This document shows, piece after piece, positions 1-7,956 of a stretch of DNA of 64,000 nt (positions are counted from its first letter, which is position 1; each line of letters opens with the position of its first letter). The stretch spans positions 62,001 through 126,000 of the forward strand of contig JAZQKK010000014.1 of assembly GCA_045542115.1 (NCBI GenBank), in the 5' to 3' direction. Made by a program: the position numbers and the translations under genes. The notes beneath the pieces were generated by a model. The model was not told the DNA's origin, made no database searches, and saw only the letters and a list, made by a program, of their open reading frames with translations. This DNA is from RGIG995 sp045542115 (GTDB lineage Bacteria; Bacillota; Clostridia; Oscillospirales; UBA644).

Positions 1-186
1 ATCACCGCGGACGATCTCAATGGTGACCAAATCGGTCTCTCCCGCCGTACCGCTGACGTCCTTCTTCAAATCCGTGTAAATCACCAAAGCCGTCACGACA
101 GTAGCAATGATTCCCAGGAGTACCACCCCCAAAACGGACAGTAAAACGATTTTTTTCGCGTTGGACTGCTTTCCTCGTCTTCCCAT
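1..186 (-). CDS. Endolytic transglycosylase MltG-like protein, N-terminal fragment
   Basis: The 62 N-terminal residues of a protein that runs off the left edge; the frame is open to base 1. A short basic cytoplasmic stretch (RRGKQSNAKK) is followed by one membrane helix at about residues 13-36, then an outside segment ending VTIEIVRGD. That end resembles the start of the LysM-like part of YceG/MltG proteins, which cut nascent glycan strands at the membrane. The ATG has an AAAGGAG ribosome site 9 bases upstream and begins one base after the stop of the CPBP gene, so the two are probably co-transcribed. The catalytic part is outside the window, so the family call is moderate. Confidence 0.55.
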   Translation of the reverse strand, partial: MGRRGKQSNAKKIVLLSVLGVVLLGIIATVVTALVIYTDLKKDVSGTAGETDLVTIEIVRGD

Positions 187-187
187 A

Positions 188-1009
188 TCACTGTTCTCCT
201 TTTGAAATCTTTTCTTCCCAACGACGGGAATTTTCATTGATGCGGGAACGGTCTTCTTTTTCCTGCTGAACAATCAATTTTTTCAGCAAATGCAACAAAT
301 GGCAGACCGCCCCCATCAGACAAACGATTAAAATATGAACCGTCAAGTCTCCCACTCCGGCATCAGTAAGCTTTTCCCCGTAAGAAGCCAAGAAAAAGGA
401 AACGGAGTTGGAAATAAAATGAGCTACCACCGAAGCGTAGATTGAGCCCGTAAAATAGACCAACAGACCAAGCAACACACCGGCATAGAAATCGGTAAGA
501 AAATACCAGCTCGGACCGTGCAAAAGAGCAAACAGTGCGGCAGAAAAGCCGAGAACCGCGACAGTTTTCAGTTTTGCAGACCGAAGCATTGTCAAAACGG
601 CACCACGGAAAAACAATTCTTCAAACAACGCGGGGAGAACCGCAATACAAAGTACGGCAATTCCGGGGGAAGAATATCCACTGGAAGAAAAGGCCGGCGG
701 AACTTCCACCGAAAGAAGGTTATAAAACAAAGAGGTAAGATAATTCAACAAAAAAGACCCAGAAATCAATAGAACGCAGAGACAAACCGTCAATTGCCAT
801 TCCAGAAACGACATAGATTTCGCAGAGAAGAAACGGTTACTTTTCATTTTGGGGGAAAGAATTTTCAGAACCAATGCCCCTAAGAAAAACAACCCGGCTC
901 CCACCAGGGAAAGAATCAGCATATTCTCCGTAACGCGAAAGATTTTCATCAGAAGAAGTGCAAGAAAAATCAATCCGGACGTGAGGGAAACTGCAATTAT
1001 TTTTTTCAT
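188..1009 (-). CDS. CPBP family intramembrane metalloprotease
   Basis: A 273-residue polytopic membrane protein with the three CPBP/Abi signatures in order: EELFFRGA (EExxxR), FALLHG and HFISNS. These form the intramembrane metal site of prenyl-endopeptidase-like proteins. Members are linked to CAAX-type processing, bacteriocin self-immunity or unknown membrane proteolysis; nothing nearby identifies the substrate. The start chosen is the ATG at 1009 (MKKIIAVSL), which sits one base after the stop of the DJ-1 gene. A longer reading begins 16 codons earlier inside the DJ-1 gene and is less likely. The last 15 or so residues are charged and cytoplasmic. The mltG-like start follows one base after the stop. 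Confidence 0.85.
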   Translation of the reverse strand: MKKIIAVSLTSGLIFLALLLMKIFRVTENMLILSLVGAGLFFLGALVLKILSPKMKSNRFFSAKSMSFLEWQLTVCLCVLLISGSFLLNYLTSLFYNLLSVEVPPAFSSSGYSSPGIAVLCIAVLPALFEELFFRGAVLTMLRSAKLKTVAVLGFSAALFALLHGPSWYFLTDFYAGVLLGLLVYFTGSIYASVVAHFISNSVSFFLASYGEKLTDAGVGDLTVHILIVCLMGAVCHLLHLLKKLIVQQEKEDRSRINENSRRWEEKISKGEQ

Positions 1010-1010
1010 C

Positions 1011-1562
1011 TTACACTCCAACCGGGGGCAAAAACAGACCGGCCCGTACCTTTTCACTGGCTTCTTTGCCTACCAGGGCTTCTGCCAAAGTATAACTGAA
1101 CAGCCAAGCCACACCGGCAGACTTTGCAGTAATGATGCGGCCGTCCCGAACCACGGGGGAAGGAGAAAGTTGTGCGCCAATCAATTCGCTTTCAAATCCG
1201 GGATAGCAAATAGCATACTTTCCCTCTAAAAATCCACGTTTTCCAAGGACCATCGGTGCGGCACAGATCGCAGCCAACATTCCACCTCTCTTGTAAACCG
1301 AGGTAAGAATTTCGGTCATACGGGGACATTCGTCCAAATGTGTCGTTCCGGGCATTCCACCGGGAAGAACCACCATTTTTGCATCGGAGAAATCCAAGTC
1401 AGACAGACGTTTATCGGCATTGACCTGAATTCCGTGAGCACCCAAAACCGGGCCACCGCTCAACGAAACCGTCGTAACTTGAACCCCGGCACGGCGAAGA
1501 AAATCCACGGGAGTGAGAGCTTCAATTTCTTCAAATCCGTCTGCTAAAAGCACGTAAACCAT
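1011..1562 (-). CDS. DJ-1/PfpI family protein
   Basis: A 183-residue single-domain protein of the DJ-1/ThiJ/YajL type. The N-terminus VYVLLADGFEEIEA carries the conserved glutamate, and AAICAAP holds the nucleophile-elbow cysteine. PGGMPG and the C-terminal SAGVAW segment also fit. Family members act as glyoxalase/deglycase-like or redox-stress proteins; which applies here cannot be read from sequence. Start: ATG at 1562, because GAGGTG at about 1568-1573 is a well placed ribosome site for it. The in-frame GTG at 1568 lies within that ribosome site and was rejected. It follows the acetyltransferase gene by 9 bases and sits directly upstream of the CPBP gene. Confidence 0.88.
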   Translation of the reverse strand: MVYVLLADGFEEIEALTPVDFLRRAGVQVTTVSLSGGPVLGAHGIQVNADKRLSDLDFSDAKMVVLPGGMPGTTHLDECPRMTEILTSVYKRGGMLAAICAAPMVLGKRGFLEGKYAICYPGFESELIGAQLSPSPVVRDGRIITAKSAGVAWLFSYTLAEALVGKEASEKVRAGLFLPPVGV

Positions 1563-1571
1563 AACCACACC

Positions 1572-2387
1572 TCAATTATACATACAATTCAAATACCATT
1601 GAGAATCATCGACCGTCAACGCAGAAAAAGCGTAGAACATTCCCATCGGAAACGGTTCTTCTCCGGGAACGTTCTGAAAACAGACCGGGAGCCCGTACCG
1701 GGCCGACAACTGCTCCGCCAAGGTTTGCGGATCTCCTACCCATTCCCGAACAAGAACCCGGGAAGATTCCCGCTGAGCAAAGGCAAAATCTCTGCCGGAA
1801 ACAAAAAATTCCGAAGGTTGAGACGGATGAGAATATTCCTCAACGGCTTGTAAAAAGCGGTCCCAGGTTTTGTAAACACATCCGTCTTTTCGATATTTTT
1901 CCAAATACGCCGAATACAACTGTTCCATTGGTGCCGGAGGAAGAATTTTGGATGGAGCAGCTTCACAAGCATCGAACACCTGTTGGGAACAGAAAAATTT
2001 CGTCTCGAACCCCAATTTACGATAAAACGAAAACAGGGAGTCGGAAACAGGAATGACACAAACACCGCAACAGCAGTCCCGAACAAGTTCTAAACTGCGG
2101 GAAATCAGATAAGACATATACCCTTTTCCCTGCGCGGAAGGGTCGGTAGCAACGCAACTCAAAAGCCGAATCGGGAAATCCGACTCTCCGAGACAAATGC
2201 GATATTCCGGCAAAAACAATGCGGAAACCGGTCGACCGTCCACCGTGAGCACAAAAATATCCGAAGGATTTAAATATCCGCAGTCATACATTTTCGCGAT
2301 GAAATCCGAATCATCTCCAAAGGCTTGTCCCCACAGTTCCCCGAGGGCAATCCGATTATCGTACCCCCGGATAAGAGCAGGCTTCAT
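1572..2387 (-). CDS. GNAT family N-acetyltransferase
   Basis: A 271-residue protein with a GNAT domain in the first half: the acyl-CoA loop reads DPSAQGKGYMSYLI (Q/RxxGxG/A) after the strand RLLSCVATD, and SLFSFYRKLGFE is the C-terminal GNAT helix. The last ~120 residues form a second region of unclear fold, as in larger Eis-like or two-domain GNATs. The substrate is unknown. The ATG at 2387 has GGGGTG upstream. tmk ends 16 bases before it and the DJ-1 gene starts 9 bases after it, so it is probably one transcript with tmk. Confidence 0.8.
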   Translation of the reverse strand: MKPALIRGYDNRIALGELWGQAFGDDSDFIAKMYDCGYLNPSDIFVLTVDGRPVSALFLPEYRICLGESDFPIRLLSCVATDPSAQGKGYMSYLISRSLELVRDCCCGVCVIPVSDSLFSFYRKLGFETKFFCSQQVFDACEAAPSKILPPAPMEQLYSAYLEKYRKDGCVYKTWDRFLQAVEEYSHPSQPSEFFVSGRDFAFAQRESSRVLVREWVGDPQTLAEQLSARYGLPVCFQNVPGEEPFPMGMFYAFSALTVDDSQWYLNCMYN

Positions 2388-2403
2388 ATTTTGTCACCCC
2401 ACA

Positions 2404-3069
2404 TTAAAGTAACGATTCAATCTTTTCAAAAATCTGCTGCGAAATTACTTCTTTCGGGAGCATATTTCCCTGGGAATCCAGACAAGTAATCCGATGAAAT
2501 CCTAAATTTTCACAACAATAAATTCCCATTTCGTAACACCGCAACAGATATTCCCGGTTCCGTTCGTGAATATCCTTTTTGGACTCATCTCCCTCGTAAC
2601 GGCCGGTCATCAAATGGTCGGTAATTTTGGGAGGCACGTCAAGGTAAAAAACCGCATCGGGACGGGGGCTTCCCATCTTGCTGTATTCAAAATCGTAAAG
2701 CCACTCCATATACTCTCCCCGTTTTTCCGGTGGAAGCTTGGCACATTGATGCAACAAATTGGAAGAAACGTAACGGTCGGAAAGAATAACGGAGCCTTGC
2801 TCGTATTCTTTTCCCCATACGGTTTTATAGTAAGCAAAACGGTCTACGGCAAAAAAGGCGGAAGCGGCGTAGGCATTGACCGCGTCCGCATCGGAGCCGT
2901 AGGCGCCGGAAAGGTACTGTTCCACGGGGGCACAAGCCGGGGAACCGTAATTAGGCAATTTTATCTGACAGACGGATTTTCCGGCAGATTCCAGCCGTTG
3001 GCGCAACAACGACACCTGGGTAGTCTTTCCCGAGCCGTCGATTCCTTCGATAATAAACAACCGTTTCAA
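2404..3069 (-). CDS. tmk: Thymidylate kinase (dTMP kinase)
   Basis: A 221-residue P-loop kinase that phosphorylates dTMP to dTDP for DNA synthesis. The Walker A motif FIIEGIDGSGKTTQ is at residues 5-18, the DRYVSSN (DRY) motif near residue 98, and an LMTGRYEGDE lid region follows. The lid is longer than in E. coli Tmk and resembles a subgroup seen in Clostridia. Start: TTG at 3069, with GGAGG eight bases upstream; no ATG fits as well. A promoter and an inverted repeat lie just upstream, so this seems to be the first gene of a tmk-GNAT-DJ-1-CPBP-mltG transcript. Confidence 0.9.
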   Translation of the reverse strand: MKRLFIIEGIDGSGKTTQVSLLRQRLESAGKSVCQIKLPNYGSPACAPVEQYLSGAYGSDADAVNAYAASAFFAVDRFAYYKTVWGKEYEQGSVILSDRYVSSNLLHQCAKLPPEKRGEYMEWLYDFEYSKMGSPRPDAVFYLDVPPKITDHLMTGRYEGDESKKDIHERNREYLLRCYEMGIYCCENLGFHRITCLDSQGNMLPKEVISQQIFEKIESLL

Positions 3070-3086
3070 TGCCGATTCCTCCGCTT

Positions 3087-3106
3087 AGTTATAATTTATT
3101 ATAACT
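3087..3106 (-). promoter_or_regulatory. Inverted repeat overlapping the tmk transcription start
   Basis: The arms AGTTATAA and TTATAACT are separated by four bases and lie just downstream of the -10 box, about where transcription would begin. The spacing and location fit an operator, but the A/T richness means chance is possible. No regulator is assigned. Confidence 0.3.
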
Positions 3107-3107
3107 A

Positions 3108-3136
3108 ATTATAACATAACCTGCGCAAAAGCACAA
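3108..3136 (-). promoter_or_regulatory. Promoter for tmk
   Basis: Minus-strand TTGTGC (-35, 3131-3136), 17-base spacer, TATAAT (-10, 3108-3113), about 40 bases before the tmk start. Confidence 0.65.
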
Positions 3137-3164
3137 TAGAATTTAAAAAAATGATACATTTTGT

Positions 3165-3866
3165 TCACCATTCATCCAGCCCGGACCGTTGTAACGCACC
3201 AAAAATGCGTTTGCGAAGACCGGGATAACGGTGTTCCATTTCTTTCATTAAATCTTTCATTTCCTGCCGCTGGGTCTGTCCATTCGCAGGACAGGGATTG
3301 GAGATGACCGGAATTTCGTTCGCTTTGCAAAAACCTTTTACGTATTTTTCCGCAACGTAAATCATCGGGCGAATCACCGTCACGTCCATTCGGTCCAAAT
3401 ACGTCACCGGCTGAAAACAGCCCAACCGTCCGCCGTGTATCAGATTCAGAAGAAAGGTTTCCAGAACGTCGTCATAATGGTGTCCTAACGCGACCTTGTT
3501 ACACCCTAATTCCACCGCCGCCCGATTTAAAGCTCCGCGTCGCATTACGGCACAGAGAGCGCAGGGATTCTGCTCTTTTCGGACGTCGAAAATGATGTGA
3601 GAGATATCGGTCTGCTTGCGAACACATTCGATTCCGGTAGCACGGATCTTTTCTTCCAGCAGGGTATAGTCCATACCGATTCCCATATCGATAATAACGG
3701 CGGTCAGCGAAAACTTTTTAGGATAAAAATGTGAGAGTCGTTCCAGCGCAAACAGTAACGCCCCGGAATCTTTCCCTCCCGAAACACCGACGGCAATCCG
3801 GTCTCCCGGCTGAATCATATCGTATTCTTGAATTGCCCGACGAATCGGGCCCACAATATTGGTCAA
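3165..3866 (-). CDS. TtcA-like tRNA cytidine 2-sulfurtransferase family protein
   Basis: A 233-residue PP-loop ATPase. The N-terminal GVSGGKDSGAL is the pyrophosphate-binding loop. CALCAVMRRG supplies the CxxC pair and SNPCPANG a third cysteine, as in iron-sulfur TtcA/TtuA enzymes that thiolate tRNA; GHHYDD is a further family motif. TtcA modifies C32, but the Firmicutes relatives are less well studied, so the exact base is uncertain. Start: TTG at 3866, giving MTNIVGPIRRAI, because GGAGG at 3874-3878 sits seven bases upstream. A longer reading to 3923 would run through the rplT terminator. It lies downstream of rplT on the same strand; no clear promoter of its own was seen. Confidence 0.8.
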   Translation of the reverse strand: MTNIVGPIRRAIQEYDMIQPGDRIAVGVSGGKDSGALLFALERLSHFYPKKFSLTAVIIDMGIGMDYTLLEEKIRATGIECVRKQTDISHIIFDVRKEQNPCALCAVMRRGALNRAAVELGCNKVALGHHYDDVLETFLLNLIHGGRLGCFQPVTYLDRMDVTVIRPMIYVAEKYVKGFCKANEIPVISNPCPANGQTQRQEMKDLMKEMEHRYPGLRKRIFGALQRSGLDEW

Positions 3867-3884
3867 AAGTATTCCTCCAAAAAA

Positions 3885-3917
3885 CAAAAAACGGAGACAC
3901 AACGGTCTCCGTTTTAG
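3885..3917 (-). terminator. Rho-independent terminator after rplT
   Basis: Stem ACGGAGAC (3891-3898) with GTCTCCGT (3905-3912), six-base loop, flanked by A and T runs; on the minus strand the stem is followed by TTTTTTG. It closes infC-rpmI-rplT. Confidence 0.85.
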
Positions 3918-3923
3918 GAACAA

Positions 3924-4277
3924 TTAAAGAGCCGCCTTAGCCTTCTCAACCAGAGAGGTGAATGCAGCGGGATCAGAAACGGCAAGTTCTGCCAGAACCT
4001 TACGGTTCAAGGAAATATTTGCCTTTTTCAGACCGTTGATGAAGCGGGAGTAGTTGATACCGTTCTGAGCACAAGCCGCAGAAATACGGGTGATCCACAA
4101 GGAACGGAAATCTCTCTTCTTCAACTTTCTGCCGATGTACGCATAAGTCAGAGACTTCATTACGGCTTCGTTGGCAGTACGGAATTGCTTGGATTTAGCA
4201 CCAAAGTAACCTTTGGCAAGTTTCAGAATCTTCTTACGTCTTTTGCGCGTCATCATTGCGCCTTTTACTCTAGCCAT
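3924..4277 (-). CDS. rplT: 50S ribosomal protein L20
   Basis: A 117-residue protein with the typical L20 start MARVKGAMMTRKRRKKILK and the conserved GYFGAKSKQFRTANE segment. L20 binds 23S rRNA early in 50S assembly. In Firmicutes it also represses its own operon by binding a leader RNA. It is the last gene of infC-rpmI-rplT, 18 bases after rpmI, and is followed by a strong terminator. A candidate leader lies in front of infC. Length is standard for the family. Confidence 0.97.
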   Translation of the reverse strand: MARVKGAMMTRKRRKKILKLAKGYFGAKSKQFRTANEAVMKSLTYAYIGRKLKKRDFRSLWITRISAACAQNGINYSRFINGLKKANISLNRKVLAELAVSDPAAFTSLVEKAKAAL

Positions 4278-4295
4278 TTTCTATCTCTCCTCCTC

Positions 4296-4493
4296 TTACG
4301 CGTAGGGAATCAACTTTTTGATGGTGGGGGCATTTGCAGGGCTTGCATAGCCGGCTTTCCGCAGGCCTCTCTTGTACTTGGTGGTGTGCTTGGTAAGGAT
4401 GTGTCTTCTGTTAGCACGGTTCAATTTTACTTTACCGCCCTTGGTAACGCTGAAACGTTTGGCAGCACCCTTGTGGCTTTTCAACTTAGGCAT
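4296..4493 (-). CDS. rpmI: 50S ribosomal protein L35
   Basis: A 65-residue basic protein beginning MPKLKSHKGAAKRF with the family motif NRANRRHILTKHTTK. It is a small structural protein of the large ribosomal subunit. The ATG at 4493 has GGAGAA upstream. It lies between infC and rplT as in nearly all bacteria, and the gap of about 60 bases to infC shows no terminator. Confidence 0.97.
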   Translation of the reverse strand: MPKLKSHKGAAKRFSVTKGGKVKLNRANRRHILTKHTTKYKRGLRKAGYASPANAPTIKKLIPYA

Positions 4494-4556
4494 ATTACAT
4501 TCTCCTTTATCAAAATGATTGATTAACTGTTTTATGGGAATCCCAATCCGACAAAC

Positions 4557-5075
4557 TTATTTCGCAGGCTTGGGTGCAAGAATCATAATCATATTCCGGC
4601 CTTCCAGCTTTGCGGGTTTTTCAACCACGCCCAATTCAGAACAAGCCTGAGCGAAACGCTCCATAACTTCCTGACCTAATTCGGGATGCTGAATTTCACG
4701 GCTGCGGAATCGAAGAGAAACCTTCACCTTGTCGCCGCCCTTTAAGAAACGGAGTGCGTGGTTCTGTTTGGTTTCCAGGTCGTGCTGTTCGATACGAACG
4801 CTCAGCTGAACTTCCTTGACCGAAACGATCTTCTGATTTTTCCGAGCTTCCTTTTCCCGTTTTGCCTGCTCAAAGCAATACTTACTGTAATCCATAATTT
4901 TGCAGACAGGGGGGTCAGCCTGGGGAGAAATCTTAACAAGGTCGAACCCTTTGTCGTAAGCAATCTTCTGCGCATCCTTGGCAGAGAGAATCCCCAACTG
5001 AGAACCGTCGGAATCAATTACGCGAACCTGTGCGTCTCTGATTTCTTCATTGAGCTGAAATTTTTTTGCGCTGAT
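4557..5075 (-). CDS. infC: Translation initiation factor IF-3, ATC start codon
   Basis: A 172-residue IF-3 with both domains: N-terminal QLNEEIRDAQVRVIDSDG and PPVCKIMDYSKY, then a basic linker and the C-terminal VKVSLRFRSRE and EGRNMIMILAPK. IF-3 binds the 30S subunit and discriminates against wrong start codons. The start is read as ATC at 5073-5075 (ATC AGC GCA AAA), seven bases after a strong GGAGGTG. An ATG at 5114 in the same frame lies upstream of that ribosome site, inside the leader hairpin, and would add a non-family peptide. Rare starts on infC are a known way for IF-3 to control its own translation; the use of ATC here is my inference. Confidence 0.93.
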   Translation of the reverse strand: MSAKKFQLNEEIRDAQVRVIDSDGSQLGILSAKDAQKIAYDKGFDLVKISPQADPPVCKIMDYSKYCFEQAKREKEARKNQKIVSVKEVQLSVRIEQHDLETKQNHALRFLKGGDKVKVSLRFRSREIQHPELGQEVMERFAQACSELGVVEKPAKLEGRNMIMILAPKPAK

Positions 5076-5083
5076 GGGAAAAC

Positions 5084-5150
5084 ACCTCCAAAAAAAGAAA
5101 AATCGACAGAGCATAATTCGTCCGTCGATGAGGCATCCAAGTGGATGCGA
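5084..5150 (-). promoter_or_regulatory. infC leader with attenuator-like hairpins (L20-leader type)
   Basis: The leader RNA is about 130 bases. It holds a GCATCC/GGATGC stem (5133-5148) followed by ATCGACGGA pairing with TCTGTCGAT (5102-5129, one G-U pair). The second stem is followed directly by TTTTTCTTTTTTT and then the infC ribosome site. A terminator placed just before the ribosome site is the layout of L20-controlled attenuators in Firmicutes. No covariance check was possible. Confidence 0.65.
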
Positions 5151-5213
5151 ATCTTATTGACCGGGCTCGCGTTGCGGCACGGTGAGACGAAGTCTGCTTC
5201 ATTGTGCTTGAAT

Positions 5214-5242
5214 ATTATACTACATTTTTTCCCGTTTGTCAA
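5214..5242 (-). promoter_or_regulatory. Promoter for infC-rpmI-rplT
   Basis: Consensus sigma-A promoter: TTGACA (5237-5242), 17 bases, TATAAT (5214-5219). It overlaps the last codons of the upstream membrane-protein gene. Confidence 0.9.
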
Positions 5243-5729
5243 GTAGTAATTGTTGCAAAATTTCAACAAATTGCTCCGAAGGTTGAAAAATCAACCCATT
5301 TCTTCCGTTTTGCATCGGAAAAGTAAGCAAATAGGACGATGCAAGGCTGGATACCCCGAAAGAATTTTTCCGGACGCTTCCGATTTCTTTTTTTATATCG
5401 TCGGAACAGGCTGACCACAGAGTTAACGAAGACTGATTCGTGAGAGTTACGCGAACAAGTTCCATCTCCCGCGCTCCGCTTTTGCCGTATACGGTCAAAA
5501 TATCGTCCACCAAGACGTAACGGTACTCCGTGGCATAGGACCGCAAAAAGCGAAAGATAAACAAGCCTATGCCCACTAATACCAAAAATTCATAAACTGC
5601 TTTTACATAGGGGAAATTAAATAATCCGGGAATCCAGGACGGAAGAGACAACAAAACAAAACCGCAGACGATAATCAGAAAAACGTCCCGGAATGCACCG
5701 GTCTTTTTTGGGGCTATTTCTTCAAACAT
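5220..5729 (-). CDS. Hypothetical membrane protein, two helices
   Basis: A 169-residue protein I do not recognise. Two hydrophobic segments at about residues 14-36 and 42-62 are followed by a soluble, mostly beta-like C-terminal region with EYRYVLVDDILTVYGKSG near residue 70. That resembles the PH-like or DUF-type domains found after two-helix anchors, but this is only an impression. The ATG at 5729 follows an AAAGGA site, and the gene starts 13 bases after the leucine-rich-repeat lipoprotein, so the two are likely co-expressed and may act at the membrane together. Its 3' end carries the infC promoter. Confidence 0.7.
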   Translation of the reverse strand: MFEEIAPKKTGAFRDVFLIIVCGFVLLSLPSWIPGLFNFPYVKAVYEFLVLVGIGLFIFRFLRSYATEYRYVLVDDILTVYGKSGAREMELVRVTLTNQSSLTLWSACSDDIKKEIGSVRKNSFGVSSLASSYLLTFPMQNGRNGLIFQPSEQFVEILQQLLLDKREKM

Positions 5730-5742
5730 AATACTTTTCCTT

Positions 5743-7884
5743 TTATTCCGTAATGATCTTCAACGTATCCGGGAAAGACGAAAGGTCATTGTAAAGGGCC
5801 ATTTCATTTCCCGACAAATCCAGAGTTCCTTTGGTAATTTCAAGAGCGATTCCTTCCACAGAAGAGAGTTTGTTGTCGCTCAAATCCAGAAATTGCAATC
5901 GGGAAAATCCCAACACTTCAATGGATTGAAATCCGTTTCCGGAGAGATTCAGCGACGTTAACGAAGGCAAATTGGTCAAATAAGAGACCGAACTGAGATT
6001 ACACCCGGAAAGGGTCAACGTACGAAGCTGTGGAAGGTCAGACACCGCAGGAGCAGGCAAGTTTCCATCTTGCACCGTCAGAGACTCCAATACCGGAAGA
6101 TTTTTGATTCCCGAAAGGTCGGTCAATAGGTTACACTTTTCCACTGAGAGAGACTTTAACGTAGAAGTTCCATCCAATCGCGGTGCGGAAAGCGTTCCGC
6201 CGGACAGGATCAGCGTTTCCAGGGCAGGCAGACCGGCAAGCTGAGAAACGGCAGCATCGTCTGCCCCATAAAGGGTCAAGGTTTTCAGAGAAGATAGTGC
6301 GACAATTGATTCCGTAGTAACGCCGGAAAGATGAACCGATAACGTTTCAAGACCGGACAACGATTGCAGCACGTTCACGGAACATTGAAATTCCTTGGAC
6401 ATATCCAGCAGTTTTAACGAAGGTAGATTCCAGGTGATTCCTTGGGCATATTGCGTTTGACAAGCCAAATCCAATGAGGCAAGCGCAGGAAGGTCCAACG
6501 TAAGTCCGGTCAAGGGATTCTCTGAAAGAGAAAGGGACATCAACGATTTTGAAGAGAGGGAAAAACCGGAGAGTTGGTTTGCAGACAAGTCCAAAGATTC
6601 CAACGATGCAGCATCTCCAACATCAAACGTGGCAATGGAGTTGGATGCAAGATTCAGGACCTTTAAAGAACATTCTCCGGAAAGGTCTACGGAAAATGCG
6701 GTAAGTTTGTTTTCCGAAAGATTCAAGCGTTCTACCGCAGACCAGCCGTCGTTCAAAACAAAAGAGGTCAGCACATTTCGAGAAAGATTTACCTCTTTTG
6801 TAGTTGTCTTTCCTACCGTCAATGCTGCATCAGCAATTTGATTGTTGGATAAATTTAAAGATTCCAACGAACGGAATCCGGAAATCCAAGACAATTCGGT
6901 GATTCCACATCCGGACAGAGAAAGACTCGTCAGGTGAGGGGCTTTTGTCAGTGCAGAAAGGTCGCTTATGGCAACACCGTCCAAGGTTAAAACCGAAAGA
7001 GCCTGTAAGTGCTCTAAGAATGCAAAATCATTTACAGAAGAACGGGATAAATCCAACGTAGTTAATTGGGAACAAAATGCTAAATCCTTCAATTCGCCAA
7101 GAACACAATCCCTTGCCGTAAAGACTTTGAGATTGGGGAATTTTGTCCCAACGGCTTCAAGGGAGCTCAAAGTGTTTTTCGAAAGGTCTAATTCCTCCAA
7201 CGTCGGTATAATGGGGAGAGACGAAACCGAAAGAAGCACGGATTCCCCGGATAAATCTAACCGGCGAAGCGGTAGCTTCCCTAAAATATCGAAGGAACGG
7301 ACGTCCTGTTTCTCATCATCGGAGAGCGTAGACGTTTTCGAGGGATTATCCGCCAAAGACAATTCTTCCAATTGTTTCAAATAGGCAAAACCGCCCAAAT
7401 CCTGCAAGTTGTTTCCGGTAAGGTTTAACACCTTCAAATTAGGGAAATAGCGAAAATCGTATGCCACTCGAATTTTCGGGCCGAGGGTTTTATCGTAGGT
7501 ACAATCTAACTCTTGCAAGGAAATACAATCGCCAATGGTGATAATTTTATCCTCTTCAAAATTCAACGCCCTACGAACGTGGGGTTCCAGTCCTCCGTCA
7601 ATAAAAGACATCTGCGTCGAATAGATAGTCTGTTTTAAAGTTTTCAATGCCGAAACCGCTTCATTGACTTCCTTTTGCGTGGCGGCGTCGTTTTCGTATA
7701 CAAGAGAATAGGCGGTAACCACCGTCGCCTGGTCAAGGGTCTGAGGAACGGTCTTAAAATCGGTCAGCAACGTTTCCAAGGCAGACTTATCCACTTCTTC
7801 CGTGAACAACGCGGGAACGTCGTCACAGGCGCATAGACCTAAGACGGCGAAAAGTAATATTAAAAACAGTGCAATTTTCTTCAA
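5743..7884 (-). CDS. Leucine-rich-repeat lipoprotein
   Basis: A 713-residue secreted protein. The start MKKIALFLILLFAVLGLCAC is a lipoprotein signal peptide with the modified cysteine at residue 20. Residues ~25-110 form a helical linker. From ~115 to the end there are about two dozen leucine-rich repeats of roughly 21 residues with the pattern LxxLxLSxNxL, e.g. LEELDLSKNTLSSL and LTSLNLSGNGFQSI. Such domains bind proteins; in gut bacteria some are surface adhesins or recognition proteins, but no partner is visible. Start: TTG at 7884, nine bases after AAGGAG; the earlier TTG at 7893 abuts the ribosome site. It has its own strong promoter and is followed closely by a membrane-protein gene. 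Confidence 0.88.
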   Translation of the reverse strand: MKKIALFLILLFAVLGLCACDDVPALFTEEVDKSALETLLTDFKTVPQTLDQATVVTAYSLVYENDAATQKEVNEAVSALKTLKQTIYSTQMSFIDGGLEPHVRRALNFEEDKIITIGDCISLQELDCTYDKTLGPKIRVAYDFRYFPNLKVLNLTGNNLQDLGGFAYLKQLEELSLADNPSKTSTLSDDEKQDVRSFDILGKLPLRRLDLSGESVLLSVSSLPIIPTLEELDLSKNTLSSLEAVGTKFPNLKVFTARDCVLGELKDLAFCSQLTTLDLSRSSVNDFAFLEHLQALSVLTLDGVAISDLSALTKAPHLTSLSLSGCGITELSWISGFRSLESLNLSNNQIADAALTVGKTTTKEVNLSRNVLTSFVLNDGWSAVERLNLSENKLTAFSVDLSGECSLKVLNLASNSIATFDVGDAASLESLDLSANQLSGFSLSSKSLMSLSLSENPLTGLTLDLPALASLDLACQTQYAQGITWNLPSLKLLDMSKEFQCSVNVLQSLSGLETLSVHLSGVTTESIVALSSLKTLTLYGADDAAVSQLAGLPALETLILSGGTLSAPRLDGTSTLKSLSVEKCNLLTDLSGIKNLPVLESLTVQDGNLPAPAVSDLPQLRTLTLSGCNLSSVSYLTNLPSLTSLNLSGNGFQSIEVLGFSRLQFLDLSDNKLSSVEGIALEITKGTLDLSGNEMALYNDLSSFPDTLKIITE

Positions 7885-7918
7885 AATCCACAACTCCTTA
7901 TTTACTAAGGTTCTCTAA

Positions 7919-7947
7919 ATTATAGCATATTTTTCGGATTTTGTCAA
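7919..7947 (-). promoter_or_regulatory. Promoter for the LRR lipoprotein gene
   Basis: TTGACA (7942-7947), 17 bases, TATAAT (7919-7924), both boxes at consensus, about 35 bases before the start codon. Confidence 0.9.
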
Positions 7948-7956
7948 CGGAAGATA

